A stretch of 64,000 bases of DNA from Sodaliphilus pleomorphus (GCF_009676955.1 NZ_CP045696.1:1238501-1302500), one strand, 5' to 3'. Counted from the stretch's first letter, positions 45,801 to 54,486 are shown. Translations and numbers: made by a program. The notes: generated by a model from the sequence alone, not told the origin.

Positions 45801-46253
45801 CCTGCCGGCACCGGCGTGATCATCAAGGCTCCTGCAGGCAGCTACACCTTCAAGCGCGACGTGAAGCAAGGCGGCAACAATGCACCTGCCAAGGCCGAGG
45901 GCAACGAGATGGTCAACCTGCTCAAGCCCACGGTGAACACCGCCGTCGAGGTGACCGCCAACGACAACGTTTATGTGTTCAACGCATTCTCTACCACCTC
46001 TGTTGTCGGCTTCGGCAAGGCCGCAACTGGCGATGTAGTGCCCGCCCACAGCGCCTACCTCACGATAAGCGACAGCAAGGCTCTCGACTTCTACCCGCTC
46101 ATCGACGGCATCTCGACTGGCATTGTCGACATCAACGCTGCCAGTGGCACTATCGATGAGAACGCACCTGCCTATGACCTCATGGGTCGCCGTGTCGACG
46201 CCTCCTACAAGGGCATCGTGATACAAAAGGGCAAGAAGGTGCTGCGCAAGTAA
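42807..46253 (+). CDS. Large secreted protein with choice-of-anchor and carboxypeptidase-regulatory-like domains and T9SS tail
   Basis: The 1148-residue product has a signal peptide (MKKINLLIAFVLTLLGVSTASA). An N-terminal jelly-roll-like domain is followed by choice-of-anchor-type beta domains (LYNRGAAPLRITAIEIPEGF near 350), a second jelly-roll (YVNFEDGKFPTGF near 425), and a carboxypeptidase-regulatory-like domain near 860-935 (LSGVVSSQAGNVSGAKVELR). The C-terminus APAYDLMGRRVDASYKGIVI ... KVLRK is a short T9SS sorting tail. It is the fourth probable T9SS cargo in a row. Ligand and role are unknown. A strong terminator follows. Confidence 0.82.
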   Translation: MKKINLLIAFVLTLLGVSTASAEVYSPYTVDFNTAISTSTYSFTVAKGWDHIPDYYFDSESYDSYYPTYTYSSTGGRNGSGALKVSDQTNVGEGWSGGKTTDLLVTPYIKGKSSIYVKKAANNGTIAFYSVKQSSNGTLTKGSTIAVTLPELSTTDYVKVDIPRQDSARIGIYASNVWIDDFEADSALITKKRALKLSQVINVLYRGSSTGNEDVDANGNFGMKFKVTIANPGDVDFAPGDEGYTLSVHNYADSVVATVPISQPLAAGAKLTDYELTIELPYAKYPKRDRYNVYEDVSGTSQYGAWIEPVPYTAVPNVSDDNGTVASGTEQAFGMLTQPVTKNYTLYNRGAAPLRITAIEIPEGFTTTLAKSDTVAAHQSKDFSITATNTATGIHSGNMVIKTEGASDYVLPLSATVLDTTKFYVNFEDGKFPTGFIVGKNWAVKQRDYSTSSNVYFASSSLVDDTKLITPLLKVAEGEKMSIDVARNNPNSKDSHMNVYYSPDRKNWTLAKAIKAAEMSDDLGSTASYHYSALKTFVIDNVPAGNYYIAFEAGYASVDNIYGFERVDVDHDMLFTQVKMPSAGMVNNVYTATATVLNNNTKTEPAEGYKLELMVDGKTVATTASQTLKTDSTATFDFAFTPNKAGKYNAVIVLKAGDYEVVSDTAEVTIAPETAGYDVQVGKVAATSNSDATPINVYYKHSVSDVIYTQQLLEASGLKKGDKITRISFKGYNKSGEVSTDVQAWIGNKADSTYASGYVVPDTTSLTKIANENHTVPLVGDDDDHQVLLSIDIPEGFVYNGQSIQMVMGSDLTTNYQRAQFEYSADKPNGYSKRSDSQFKWSEAKATSYMPVPYFTVEKLPATLSGVVSSQAGNVSGAKVELRNGDVLYEAETDADGHYTMAVVQSDKHYAMTVTADGYDTYTDSVAFETMNVEKNVVLTLSPDVIVVPECGWTTYSSDHAISLEGNLTAETDFTAYAVVEVTQEGAVIKPYDRSLGIPAGTGVIIKAPAGSYTFKRDVKQGGNNAPAKAEGNEMVNLLKPTVNTAVEVTANDNVYVFNAFSTTSVVGFGKAATGDVVPAHSAYLTISDSKALDFYPLIDGISTGIVDINAASGTIDENAPAYDLMGRRVDASYKGIVIQKGKKVLRK

Positions 46254-46300
46254 GGCATCCTGTACAGCGCTTGCCGCAGCCACGCGGCAAGGCACACTGC

Positions 46301-46340
46301 AAGCTGCCCTTGGGACAATGGTTCCCAAGGGCAGCTTTTG
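46301..46340 (+). terminator. Terminator after the fourth adhesin-like gene
   Basis: The arms AAGCTGCCCTTGGGA and TCCCAAGGGCAGCTT pair perfectly and are followed by TTG. A second hairpin (CTTGCCGC/GCGGCAAG) lies just upstream. Confidence 0.8.
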
Positions 46341-46473
46341 TCACGTCATCCCCATTTATGACGACAGCAGCGGGCAAAAATCCCCCATTGTGGGGATAAC
46401 GCAGCTTGGCAAGCAGTGCTACCTTTATAGGTGTAATAGGAAACAATGCAGTCAAGTTGCGAAATATTATTAG

Positions 46474-46481
46474 TAACTTTG
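46474..46481 (+). promoter_or_regulatory. Promoter -7 element of feoAB (TAACTTTG)
   Basis: It is a perfect TAnnTTTG match 28 bases before the start codon. I saw no convincing Fur-type palindrome around it. Confidence 0.65.
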
Positions 46482-46509
46482 CACCCGCAAACAGATCTGA
46501 AAGTAAAAG

Positions 46510-48864
46510 ATGACACTCAACGAAATACCCAAAGGCTCCACCTGCACCGTCGAGGCAGTGGGTGGAAAGGGCGCCTTGCGCCAGCACTTCCTCGACATGG
46601 GAGTGATACCCGGCGTGGAAATGACACTGGTGAAATATGCCCCCATGGGCGATCCCATAGAGTTTGTGCTGCATGGCTACAGCCTGACCCTGCGCAAGGA
46701 CGATGCAGCCAAGATTGAAGTGAAGCTGTGCCCCGACTGTGATGCCGGCATCGAGCACAGCCATGATGACGCCACTCCGGCAGTCGAGGATCACCCGGGC
46801 TATGGCGAGATGGGCTGGCAACACAACCGCGAGACCGAGCACCCCCTGCCCGAGGGCACCATGCTCACCTTTGCCCTTGCCGGCAACCAGAATTGCGGCA
46901 AGACCACCCTGTTCAACCAGCTCACCGGCGCCAATCAGCACGTGGGCAACTTCCCGGGAGTGACCGTCGACCAGAAGAGCGGCCCCATCAAGGGACACCC
47001 CGACACATCGGTGACCGACCTGCCTGGCATCTATTCGCTCTCGCCCTACACCAACGAGGAAATCGTGTCGCGCGAGTTCATCTTGAAAACCCACCCCAAG
47101 GGCATCATCAACATCGTCGATGCCACCAACATCGAGCGCAACCTGTATCTCACCATGCAGCTCATGGAGCTCAACGTGCCCATGGTGCTGGCACTGAACA
47201 TGATGGACGAGGTGCGCAACAACGGGGGCACGATACGCATCAACGCCATGGAGCGAGAGCTGGGCCTGCCTGTGGTGCCCATCTCGGCAATGAAAAACGA
47301 GGGCGTCGACGAGCTCGTCGATCACGCCCTGCACGTGGCCAAGTACCAAGAGCCGCCCACTCGCCAGGACTTTTGCAGCCCCGACGACCACGGTGGGGCC
47401 GTGCACCGCTGCATCCATGCCGTGATGCACCTCATCGAGGACCACGCCAAGGCAGCCGACATACCCGTGCGCTTTGCTGCCAGCAAGGTGATAGAGGGCG
47501 ACCATATCGTGATCAAAGCATTGAAACTGAGCGACAACGAGCAGCAGCTGCTCGACCACATCCTCAAGCAACTCGAGGCAGAGCGCGGTCTCGACCCGGC
47601 GGCAGCCATGGCCGACATGCGCTACGACTTCATCAACAAGGTGTGTGCCGGCACCGTGGTGAAACCCAAGGAGAGCAAGGAGCACAAGCGCAGCCGCGAG
47701 GTAGACAAGGTGCTCACCGGCCGCTGGACGGCCTTGCCCGTGTTTGTGGCCATCATGTGCCTCATCTTCTGGCTCACCTTCGACGTGATAGGGGGCAACC
47801 TGCAAGACCTGCTGCAAGCGCTCATCGACAAGTTCACCGTGGCAAGCGACAATGCCTTGCAGAGCTGGGGCATAAGCCACGTGGTGCGCTCGCTGGTGAT
47901 CGACGGCGTGTATGCCGGCGTGGGCACGGTGCTCAGCTTCCTGCCCATCATCGTGACGCTGTTTCTTTTCCTCTCGCTACTCGAGGACAGCGGCTACATG
48001 GCCCGCATAGCCTTTGTGATGGACAAGCTACTGCGCAAGATAGGCCTCTCGGGACGCTCGATTGTGCCCCTGCTCATGGGCTTCGGATGCTCGGTGCCCA
48101 GCGTCATGGCCAGCCGCACGCTGCCCTCGGAGCGCGACCGCCGGCTCACGGTGATGCTCACCCCCTTCATGAGCTGCACAGCCAAGATAGCCATCTATGC
48201 CTTCTTCTGCAGCTACTTTTTCCCGAGCAACGCCGCACTGGTCATGATAAGCCTCTACCTGCTGGGCATCGTCAGCGGCATTGTGATTGCCCTGCTGCTC
48301 AAGCGCACCACCTTCAAGGGCGAGGCAGTGCCCTTTGTGATGGAGCTGCCCAACTACCGCATGCCCGGCTTGCGCTCGGTGCTGCAGCTGCTGTGGGACA
48401 AGACCAAGGACTTCATCGAGCGTGCATTCTCGGTCATCTTCATTGCCAGCATTGCCATCTGGTTTCTCCAGTCGTTCAGTTGGCAATTCGACATGGTCTC
48501 CGACTCGTCGCAGAGCATGCTGGCATCGATAGCAGGCTTCATTGCCCCGATATTCAAGCCGCTGGGCTTCGGCGACTGGAAGGTGACCACAGCGCTCATC
48601 ACAGGCTTCATGGCCAAAGAGAGCGTGGTGAGCACCCTGCAAGTGCTCTTTGCCAGCAAGGGTGCCCTCATGGCCGTGCTCACACCGCTCACCGCCTATG
48701 TGCTACTGGTATTCTGCCTGCTCTACACGCCTTGTGTGGCCACCATTGCCACCGTCAAGCACGAGCTGGGCGGCAAGTGGGCCGCAGGCATCGTGTGCTT
48801 CCAGTGTGCCGTGGCATGGATTGTGGCATGGATTGTGAAACTGGCGCTCGGCCTGTTCTGGTAA
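46510..48864 (+). CDS. feoB: Ferrous iron transporter, FeoA-FeoB fusion
   Basis: The protein imports Fe2+ across the inner membrane, driven or gated by its G domain. Residues ~1-75 are an SH3-like FeoA domain (MTLNEIPKGSTCTVEAV ... ALRQHFLDMGVIPG). A His/Asp-rich linker follows. The G domain starts near residue 120 with GNQNCGKTT (P-loop; GNPNCGKT is more usual), VDQKSG, DLPGIYSLSPYTNEE and LNMMDE. The C-terminal half is the polytopic core with Gate motifs (LPIIVTLFLFLSLLEDSGYMARIAF; VPLLMGFGCSVPSVMASRTL). FeoA-FeoB fusions are common in Bacteroidetes. A small Cys-rich protein follows after 31 bases. Confidence 0.97.
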   Translation: MTLNEIPKGSTCTVEAVGGKGALRQHFLDMGVIPGVEMTLVKYAPMGDPIEFVLHGYSLTLRKDDAAKIEVKLCPDCDAGIEHSHDDATPAVEDHPGYGEMGWQHNRETEHPLPEGTMLTFALAGNQNCGKTTLFNQLTGANQHVGNFPGVTVDQKSGPIKGHPDTSVTDLPGIYSLSPYTNEEIVSREFILKTHPKGIINIVDATNIERNLYLTMQLMELNVPMVLALNMMDEVRNNGGTIRINAMERELGLPVVPISAMKNEGVDELVDHALHVAKYQEPPTRQDFCSPDDHGGAVHRCIHAVMHLIEDHAKAADIPVRFAASKVIEGDHIVIKALKLSDNEQQLLDHILKQLEAERGLDPAAAMADMRYDFINKVCAGTVVKPKESKEHKRSREVDKVLTGRWTALPVFVAIMCLIFWLTFDVIGGNLQDLLQALIDKFTVASDNALQSWGISHVVRSLVIDGVYAGVGTVLSFLPIIVTLFLFLSLLEDSGYMARIAFVMDKLLRKIGLSGRSIVPLLMGFGCSVPSVMASRTLPSERDRRLTVMLTPFMSCTAKIAIYAFFCSYFFPSNAALVMISLYLLGIVSGIVIALLLKRTTFKGEAVPFVMELPNYRMPGLRSVLQLLWDKTKDFIERAFSVIFIASIAIWFLQSFSWQFDMVSDSSQSMLASIAGFIAPIFKPLGFGDWKVTTALITGFMAKESVVSTLQVLFASKGALMAVLTPLTAYVLLVFCLLYTPCVATIATVKHELGGKWAAGIVCFQCAVAWIVAWIVKLALGLFW

Positions 48865-48895
48865 CCCTCATCACACTCACACACACCTCACGACT

Positions 48896-49066
48896 ATGAA
48901 TCTACAAAGCTGGATATTGCTTGCCGTGGTCGCAGCACTCGCCATTGCGACGGTGGTGCGGCTGCGGCGCAAGCACAAGGCCGCAGGCGGGGCATGCAGC
49001 TCGTGCAATGCCACGGGGTGCGCGCTGCGTGCCATCAAGGAGAAACAGGCCCGCAACAAGAAATAA
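48896..49066 (+). CDS. FeoB-associated Cys-rich membrane microprotein
   Basis: This 56-residue gene has one N-terminal membrane helix (SWILLAVVAALAIATVV, residues ~5-21), a basic stretch (RLRRKHK), a Cys cluster (CSSCNATGC, residues 34-42) and a basic tail. Small Cys-rich single-helix proteins of this shape commonly follow feoB and are thought to help assemble or regulate the transporter or to bind iron. It begins 31 bases after the feoB stop on the same strand. The start ATG directly precedes the membrane helix and no other start is available. Confidence 0.85.
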   Translation: MNLQSWILLAVVAALAIATVVRLRRKHKAAGGACSSCNATGCALRAIKEKQARNKK

Positions 49067-49235
49067 AAATCGCTACATCGACGCGTCAAGCCAAAAAGTG
49101 GCACAAAAATTGCATTCTTCTCGATAACTATGATTATCTTTACTGCCAAAGCTGCCTCACCAAAGCAAAAGGCCAGCTACCGCAGAAAAGTACAATCAAC
49201 AATTATCCAATCATAAAACAAAAAGACAGAAGACT

Positions 49236-49943
49236 ATGAACGTGTTTGACAACGTCAATGCAGGCACAGGAGGCAGCAACCAGCAAGGCGCCTTCAAGCC
49301 AATGGGCAACAACGCCAGCCGCCTGGGGCTGGGCGGCATGAGCAAGGGATGCATGGGGCTGGGCTGTGTGGCCCTGGCCGTGATTGTGGTGCTTGTGGGC
49401 ATCGTGGGCTGGGGCATAAGCCAGTACAACGGCCTCGTGACCCAGCAGCAAAATGTGGAAAAGGCTTGGAGCCAGGTCGAGAGCGACTACCAGCGCCGCG
49501 CCGACCTCATTCCCAACCTGGTGAACACCGTGAAGGGCTATGCCAAGCATGAGAAAGAGACCTACGAGGCCGTGACCACAGCCCGCGCCAGCGTGGGACA
49601 AGTGAAAATCGACGCCGCCAACCTCACCCAGGAGCAGCTGCAGCAATACCAGCAGGCCCAGGGCACGCTGGGTGCCGCGCTGGGCAAGCTCATCGCCGTG
49701 AGCGAGGCCTATCCCGAACTCAAGGCCAATGAGAACTTCATGGCCCTGCAGCAGCAACTCGAGGGCACCGAAAACCGCATCAACGTGTCGCGCAAGGACT
49801 TCAACAACGCTGCCCAGCAGTACAACACGCAGCTCAAGCGCTTCCCGGTCAACATCGTGGCCGGCATGTTCGGCTTCCAGGAGAAACCCTACTTCAAGGC
49901 TGCCGAGGGCGCCGACAAGGCTCCCACGGTGAACTTCGACTAA
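49236..49943 (+). CDS. LemA family membrane protein
   Basis: The 235-residue product has an unusual N-terminal extension of ~35 residues rich in Gly and Asn, then one membrane helix (~residues 40-60). The LemA domain follows: YNGLVTQQQNVEKAWSQVESDYQRRADLIPNLVNTVKGYAKHE. LemA proteins are helical bundles of uncertain function, often found next to TPM-domain genes. That is true here: two TPM genes follow at once, 39 bases away and then overlapping. A later start (MSKGCMG) would remove the extension; the first ATG is kept because it fits the frame and spacing. Confidence 0.9.
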   Translation: MNVFDNVNAGTGGSNQQGAFKPMGNNASRLGLGGMSKGCMGLGCVALAVIVVLVGIVGWGISQYNGLVTQQQNVEKAWSQVESDYQRRADLIPNLVNTVKGYAKHEKETYEAVTTARASVGQVKIDAANLTQEQLQQYQQAQGTLGAALGKLIAVSEAYPELKANENFMALQQQLEGTENRINVSRKDFNNAAQQYNTQLKRFPVNIVAGMFGFQEKPYFKAAEGADKAPTVNFD

Positions 49944-49982
49944 CGCGCGCATCTCGTTTATTACTAAAACACATCTACCCAC

Positions 49983-50429
49983 ATGCCACTCACCGATTTC
50001 ATCTCGACCGAAGGGCAGCAACGCATAGCCCGCGCCATTGCGCTTGCCGAGCAGCACACCTCGGGCGAGATATGCGTGCACGTCACGCCCAAGTGCCACG
50101 GCGACGCGATGGAGACCGCCAAGCGCAAGTTTCAAGAGCTGGGGCTGTGCAACACCCGGCGGCGCAACGCCGTGCTCATCTATGTCGCCTACATCGACCG
50201 CAAGTTTGCCATCCTGGGCGACAGCGGCATCGACAAGGCTGTGCCCCTCGACTTCTGGCACACCGAGAAAGAGACCCTGACCCGCTACCTGGCCGACCAC
50301 CGCCAGGTCGACGGGCTGTGCGAGGTGGTGAAGCAGATAGGCGACAGCCTGGCTGCCTACTTCCCGGCCAGCCGGGAAGACATCAATGAACTGAGCAACG
50401 AAGTGACCTATGACGAAGATGACGATTAG
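49983..50429 (+). CDS. TPM-domain protein, short cytoplasmic form
   Basis: The 148-residue product has no signal peptide and consists mainly of a TPM (TLP18.3/Psb32/MOLO-1) domain (EQHTSGEICVHVTPKC, NAVLIYVAYIDRKFAILGDSGID, VDGLCEVVKQIGDSLAAYFP). Some TPM domains have phosphatase activity; many have no known role. The acidic end (EDDD) overlaps the start of the second TPM gene by 20 bases. It stands in a lemA-TPM-TPM cluster, a pairing found in many bacteria and linked to envelope stress in some. Confidence 0.85.
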   Translation: MPLTDFISTEGQQRIARAIALAEQHTSGEICVHVTPKCHGDAMETAKRKFQELGLCNTRRRNAVLIYVAYIDRKFAILGDSGIDKAVPLDFWHTEKETLTRYLADHRQVDGLCEVVKQIGDSLAAYFPASREDINELSNEVTYDEDDD

Positions 50430-51198
50430 ACTCCTGCGCTGCCTGGCGCTGGCCGCATGCCTGCTGCTGGCCGCCGTGGCGCAAGCCGAGACGGTGAAGC
50501 TGCCCAGCCGCCCCGACCCGCCCCGGCTGGTCAACGACCTGGCCGGCGTGCTGGGCAACACACAGGCGCTCGAAGACACGCTCGAGGCCTTCAGCAACGC
50601 CACCTCCAACCAGATACTCGTGGTCACCGTCACCGACCTGCAGGACCTTGAGCCGTGGGACTATGCCGTGCAGCTGGGCCGCGCCTGGGGCGTGGGAGGC
50701 AAGAAGCACAACAACGGTGTGGTGATACTGATCAAGCCCAAAAACGACACGCCCGGCCGCGTCACCATCCAAGTGGGCTACGGCCTTGAGGGCGCCCTGC
50801 CCGACGCCTTCTGCTCCAAAATCATCGAGCGCGAGATGAAGCCCCGCTTCATCGCAGGCGACTACCTGGGCGGCGTGTGGAACGCCGTGCGGGTAATCAT
50901 GCCGACAGCCAAGGGCGAGTACAACGAGGCGGCCTACAACAACGACCAGGACGGCAACGGCGGCGAGATTGCAGCAGTGGTCATCATCGCGTTTGTCATC
51001 ATCTTTGTGTGGGCAATGAGCCGCACGGGCCGCGGGCGCGGCCGCAACAGCGGCTCGACAGGCACCTGGGGAGGCCCCATCATCTTCGGCGGCGGCGGGG
51101 GCGGCTTCGGGGGTGGTAGTGGCTTCAGTGGCGGCGGGGGCTTTGGTGGTTTCGGCGGCGGCAGCTTCGGCGGCGGCGGAGCCTCGGGCTCCTGGTAG
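50410..51198 (+). CDS. TPM-domain protein, exported membrane-anchored form with Gly-rich tail
   Basis: The 262-residue product has a signal peptide (residues 1-~25, LALAACLLLAAVAQA). A TPM domain follows to about residue 155 (LPSRPDPPRLVNDLAGVLGN, NQILVVTVTDLQDLEPWDYAVQLGRAWGVGGKKHNNGVVILIKP). Then come a membrane helix at ~195-212, a short basic loop (RTGRGRGRN), and a tail nearly all Gly, Phe and Ser from about 215. This is the common YgcG-like architecture, with the TPM domain in the periplasm. It overlaps the preceding gene by 20 bases. Confidence 0.9.
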   Translation: MTKMTIRLLRCLALAACLLLAAVAQAETVKLPSRPDPPRLVNDLAGVLGNTQALEDTLEAFSNATSNQILVVTVTDLQDLEPWDYAVQLGRAWGVGGKKHNNGVVILIKPKNDTPGRVTIQVGYGLEGALPDAFCSKIIEREMKPRFIAGDYLGGVWNAVRVIMPTAKGEYNEAAYNNDQDGNGGEIAAVVIIAFVIIFVWAMSRTGRGRGRNSGSTGTWGGPIIFGGGGGGFGGGSGFSGGGGFGGFGGGSFGGGGASGSW

Positions 51199-51401
51199 CC
51201 GCCGCGCAGGCACACCGCCACCACTACTCGCCCACATGCGCGCAGGCACCGGCCGAGGGGGGGGGGGATTGCAGCCCGCCGCCGCCCGATGCCTGCGCGA
51301 CGTTTTAGCCCAGCAGCGGCCCGTGACACGCAAATTGCCGACTATGAAGACCATGAATAGAATTTTGCTTTTAAAAATTTCAGAACTCAAATATTTTGTC
51401 G

Positions 51402-51409
51402 TATATTTG
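51402..51409 (+). promoter_or_regulatory. Promoter -7 element of secDF (TATATTTG)
   Basis: It is a TAnnTTTG match 78 bases before the start, in AT-rich sequence. The region just upstream, between the TPM stop and this promoter, contains an 11-base G-run at 51257-51267. Confidence 0.6.
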
Positions 51410-51487
51410 CAAGCTGTAAACTGACCCGTGTGCGGGTGCGGTAATGTTGCATCGAAAAAACTAAACAAAACAATAAATAATTGACAC

Positions 51488-54445
51488 ATGCAAACTAAAG
51501 GTTTTATTAAAGTTATAACCGTTGCATTGATTCTTATTTGTGCGTTCTACCTTTCGTTCTCGTTTGTGGCCAACCACTACGAGACCAAGGGCGAGGAGCA
51601 GGCCATGGCAATGGCCCACATCAGCAGCCCCGACATGTCGAACGACACCTATAAGAGGGCCTACAACGATTATATGAGCAAAATCGCCAAGCAGAAGGTG
51701 TGGCTGGGCTACTACACATTCCAGCAGGTGCGCGAGAAGCAACTCGGCCTGGGTCTGGACTTGAAGGGCGGTATGAACGTCACCCTGCAAATTTCGGTGC
51801 CCGACATTCTGAAAGCTCTGGCCAATCCCGCATCGCAAAACAAGAATTTCAACCAAGCAATCGCCTATGTCGAGAACAACCGCACGGCTCAAGACGAGTA
51901 TGTGAAGTCGTTCTGCAACAAGCTGCAGCAACTCGACGGGGCAACGTATAAAGACCACTTGTATCAACTCTTCCGCAACGTGCAGAAGGTGAAAGACAAC
52001 CCCAATGCCAATGCCAACCAAATCGAGAGCTACCTCACCGACGAGGTGAACTCGATGGTCGACAACAGCTACAAGGTGCTGCGCACTCGTATCGACAAGT
52101 TTGGCGTTGTGGCCCCCAACATCCAGAAGCTGCAAAGCACGGGCCGCATTCTGCTTGAGCTGCCTGGCATCAAGGAGCCCGAGCGCGTGAAGAAGCTGCT
52201 GCAAGGCACCGCCAACCTCGAGTTCTACGAGACCTACAAGTGGAGCGAGATCTCGGGCCAGTTCAACGACATGGTGCAAGCCGCCGACAACGGCGAGAGC
52301 CCTGTGGCTGCCAAGACCGACTCGACCGCCAAGGCCGACTCGACAATGACCGCCAAGGCCAAGCCGGCTGCCGCCAAGAGCAAAGTGAAATTTGGCCAGC
52401 TGCTGCAGATGTACGGCCGCGGCGACTACTGCGTGGTAGGCGTGGCTGCTGCCAAAGACACAATGGCCATTGACAAGGTCATCAAGGAATATGGCAGCAG
52501 GTTCCTGCCCACCGACTTGAAACTGCTGTGGACCGTGAAGGCCGACAAGATGCTGGGCGACCGCTTCGGCCTGATTGCCATCAAGACCGGACCGCAAGGC
52601 AAGGCACAGATGAACGGCGACGTGGTGACCCAGGCTCAAAGCGAATATGAGCAACTGAAGGGCCAGGTGGTGACCATGAAGATGAACGACGAGGGCGCAC
52701 GCCAGTGGTCGCGCCTCACCGGTGCCAACGTCAACCGCCAGGTGGCCGTCGTGCTCGACGACCAAGTATATTCCTACCCCAACGTGAATGGCCAGATCGA
52801 CGGCGGCAACACCGAGATTTCGGGTAACTTCACCGTCGAAGAGGCCAACGACCTTGCCAACGTGCTGCAATCGGGCAAGATGGTGGCACGCGTCAACATC
52901 GCCTCCGAGAGCGTGATAGGTCCCTCGCTGGGTCAGGAATCGATCAACAAGGGTATGATCTCGTTTGTGGTGGCACTGGTGCTGCTCATGATCATGATGA
53001 TATCGGTCTACGGGTTGAAGGCTGGCAACATCGCCAACCTGGGTCTGATCCTCAACCTGTTCTTCACCTTTGGTATTCTGGCCTCGTTCCAGAGCGTGCT
53101 CACCCTGCCAGGCATCGCCGGTATCGTGCTCTCGCTGGGTATGGCTGTGGATGCCAACGTGCTTATCTTTGAGCGCTGCAAGGAAGAGCTGCGCAACGGC
53201 AAGAACCTGAAGGCCGCCGTCAAGGATGGCTACAGCAATGCCTTCTCGGCCATCTTCGATGGTAACTTGACCTCAATCATCACAGGCGTGATTCTGGCCT
53301 ACCTGGGCACTGGCCCAATACGCGGTTTCGCCATCACGCTCATCATCGGTATCTGCTGCTCGTTCTTCACGGCAGTGTTTGCCACCCGCCTTGTGCTGGA
53401 GAACTTCGTCAACAAGAACCGCTTCGGCTTTGGCACGATGACCTTCACCACCAGCTGGGCCAAGAACTGGATGCAGAACACCAAGTTCGACTTCATAGGC
53501 AGCCGCAAGAAAGTGGGAGTCGTCGTTGCTGCAGTAGTTGTGGTAGTGATAGCACTCTTTGCCACACTGGGTCTGAGCCTGGGTATCGACTTCTCGGGCG
53601 GCCGCAACTATGTGGTGCAATTCAGCCACCCGGTGTCGACCACCGAGATACAGGAGCAACTCACCCCGCTGCTGGGTACCAACGGCAGCACAGTCTCGGT
53701 CATCACCATCGACAACAACACCAAGGTGCGTGTGTCGACCAACTATAAGATTGCAAGCAACGACTCGACCGTCGACAACGAAATCATGAAGAAGCTCTAC
53801 CAGGGCATGAAGCCCCAGCTGGGCAACATGACCTACGACCAGTTCAGCGTGAGCGACGAGACGCAGGGTGTGGTTTCGCAAGACGTTGTGGGTCCTGCCA
53901 TCGCAAGCGACATGGCATGGGGTGCAACATGGGCAGTGATCCTGTCGATCATCGCCATGGGTCTCTACATCTTGCTGCGATTCCGCAACGTGGCCTTCTC
54001 GCTTGGTGCCATGGCTGCTGTGGCCCTCACGGCATTCATCGTCATCGGGTCGTTTACACTGCACGGCTTGTTCCCCTTCTCGATGGAGATTGACCAGACC
54101 TTCATCGCCGCAATCCTGACGGTGATTGGTTACCAGATCAACGATACGGTGGTGGTCTTCGACCGTGTGCGCGAGTATCGCCGCCTGTTCCCGAAGCAAG
54201 ACGAGAAGCTGCGCTTCAACAACGCTCTGAACTCGACGCTGTCGCGTACGATGATGACCTCGCTCTCGACCCTGCTCGTGCTGCTTGTCATCTTCTTCCT
54301 GGGCGGCGAGTCGATACGTGCCTTCAACTTCGCAATGATACTGGGTGTCGTCATCGGCACATTCTGCTCGCTCTTTGTTGCATCGCCCATTGCCTACCTG
54401 CTTGTGGGCAAGAAGAACAAGGGCCTCGACGCAGCTGCCAAATGA
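51488..54445 (+). CDS. secDF: Fused protein translocase subunits SecD-SecF
   Basis: SecDF uses the proton gradient to help pull exported proteins through SecYEG. The 985-residue product has the SecD half with a first membrane helix (~7-28), QLGLGLDLKGGMNVTLQI near 75, a large periplasmic domain and five further helices. Motif-type segments include GPSLGQESINKGM, LTLPGIAGIVLSLGMAVDANVLIFERCKEEL and TGVILAYLGTGPIRGFA. The SecF half begins with the GIDFSGG motif near residue 698 and has a matching set of helices (TFIAAILTVIGYQINDTVVVFDRVREYRR). Fusion is usual in Bacteroidetes. The gene has its own promoter and terminator. Confidence 0.97.
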   Translation: MQTKGFIKVITVALILICAFYLSFSFVANHYETKGEEQAMAMAHISSPDMSNDTYKRAYNDYMSKIAKQKVWLGYYTFQQVREKQLGLGLDLKGGMNVTLQISVPDILKALANPASQNKNFNQAIAYVENNRTAQDEYVKSFCNKLQQLDGATYKDHLYQLFRNVQKVKDNPNANANQIESYLTDEVNSMVDNSYKVLRTRIDKFGVVAPNIQKLQSTGRILLELPGIKEPERVKKLLQGTANLEFYETYKWSEISGQFNDMVQAADNGESPVAAKTDSTAKADSTMTAKAKPAAAKSKVKFGQLLQMYGRGDYCVVGVAAAKDTMAIDKVIKEYGSRFLPTDLKLLWTVKADKMLGDRFGLIAIKTGPQGKAQMNGDVVTQAQSEYEQLKGQVVTMKMNDEGARQWSRLTGANVNRQVAVVLDDQVYSYPNVNGQIDGGNTEISGNFTVEEANDLANVLQSGKMVARVNIASESVIGPSLGQESINKGMISFVVALVLLMIMMISVYGLKAGNIANLGLILNLFFTFGILASFQSVLTLPGIAGIVLSLGMAVDANVLIFERCKEELRNGKNLKAAVKDGYSNAFSAIFDGNLTSIITGVILAYLGTGPIRGFAITLIIGICCSFFTAVFATRLVLENFVNKNRFGFGTMTFTTSWAKNWMQNTKFDFIGSRKKVGVVVAAVVVVVIALFATLGLSLGIDFSGGRNYVVQFSHPVSTTEIQEQLTPLLGTNGSTVSVITIDNNTKVRVSTNYKIASNDSTVDNEIMKKLYQGMKPQLGNMTYDQFSVSDETQGVVSQDVVGPAIASDMAWGATWAVILSIIAMGLYILLRFRNVAFSLGAMAAVALTAFIVIGSFTLHGLFPFSMEIDQTFIAAILTVIGYQINDTVVVFDRVREYRRLFPKQDEKLRFNNALNSTLSRTMMTSLSTLLVLLVIFFLGGESIRAFNFAMILGVVIGTFCSLFVASPIAYLLVGKKNKGLDAAAK

Positions 54446-54486
54446 TGCTGAATAAATAATAAAACGATCACAATATATCTACCCAC

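Noticed and set aside
46370..46510. Fur box in front of feoAB
   Set aside because: No convincing 19-bp palindrome of the GATAATGATAATCATTATC kind is present near the promoter.
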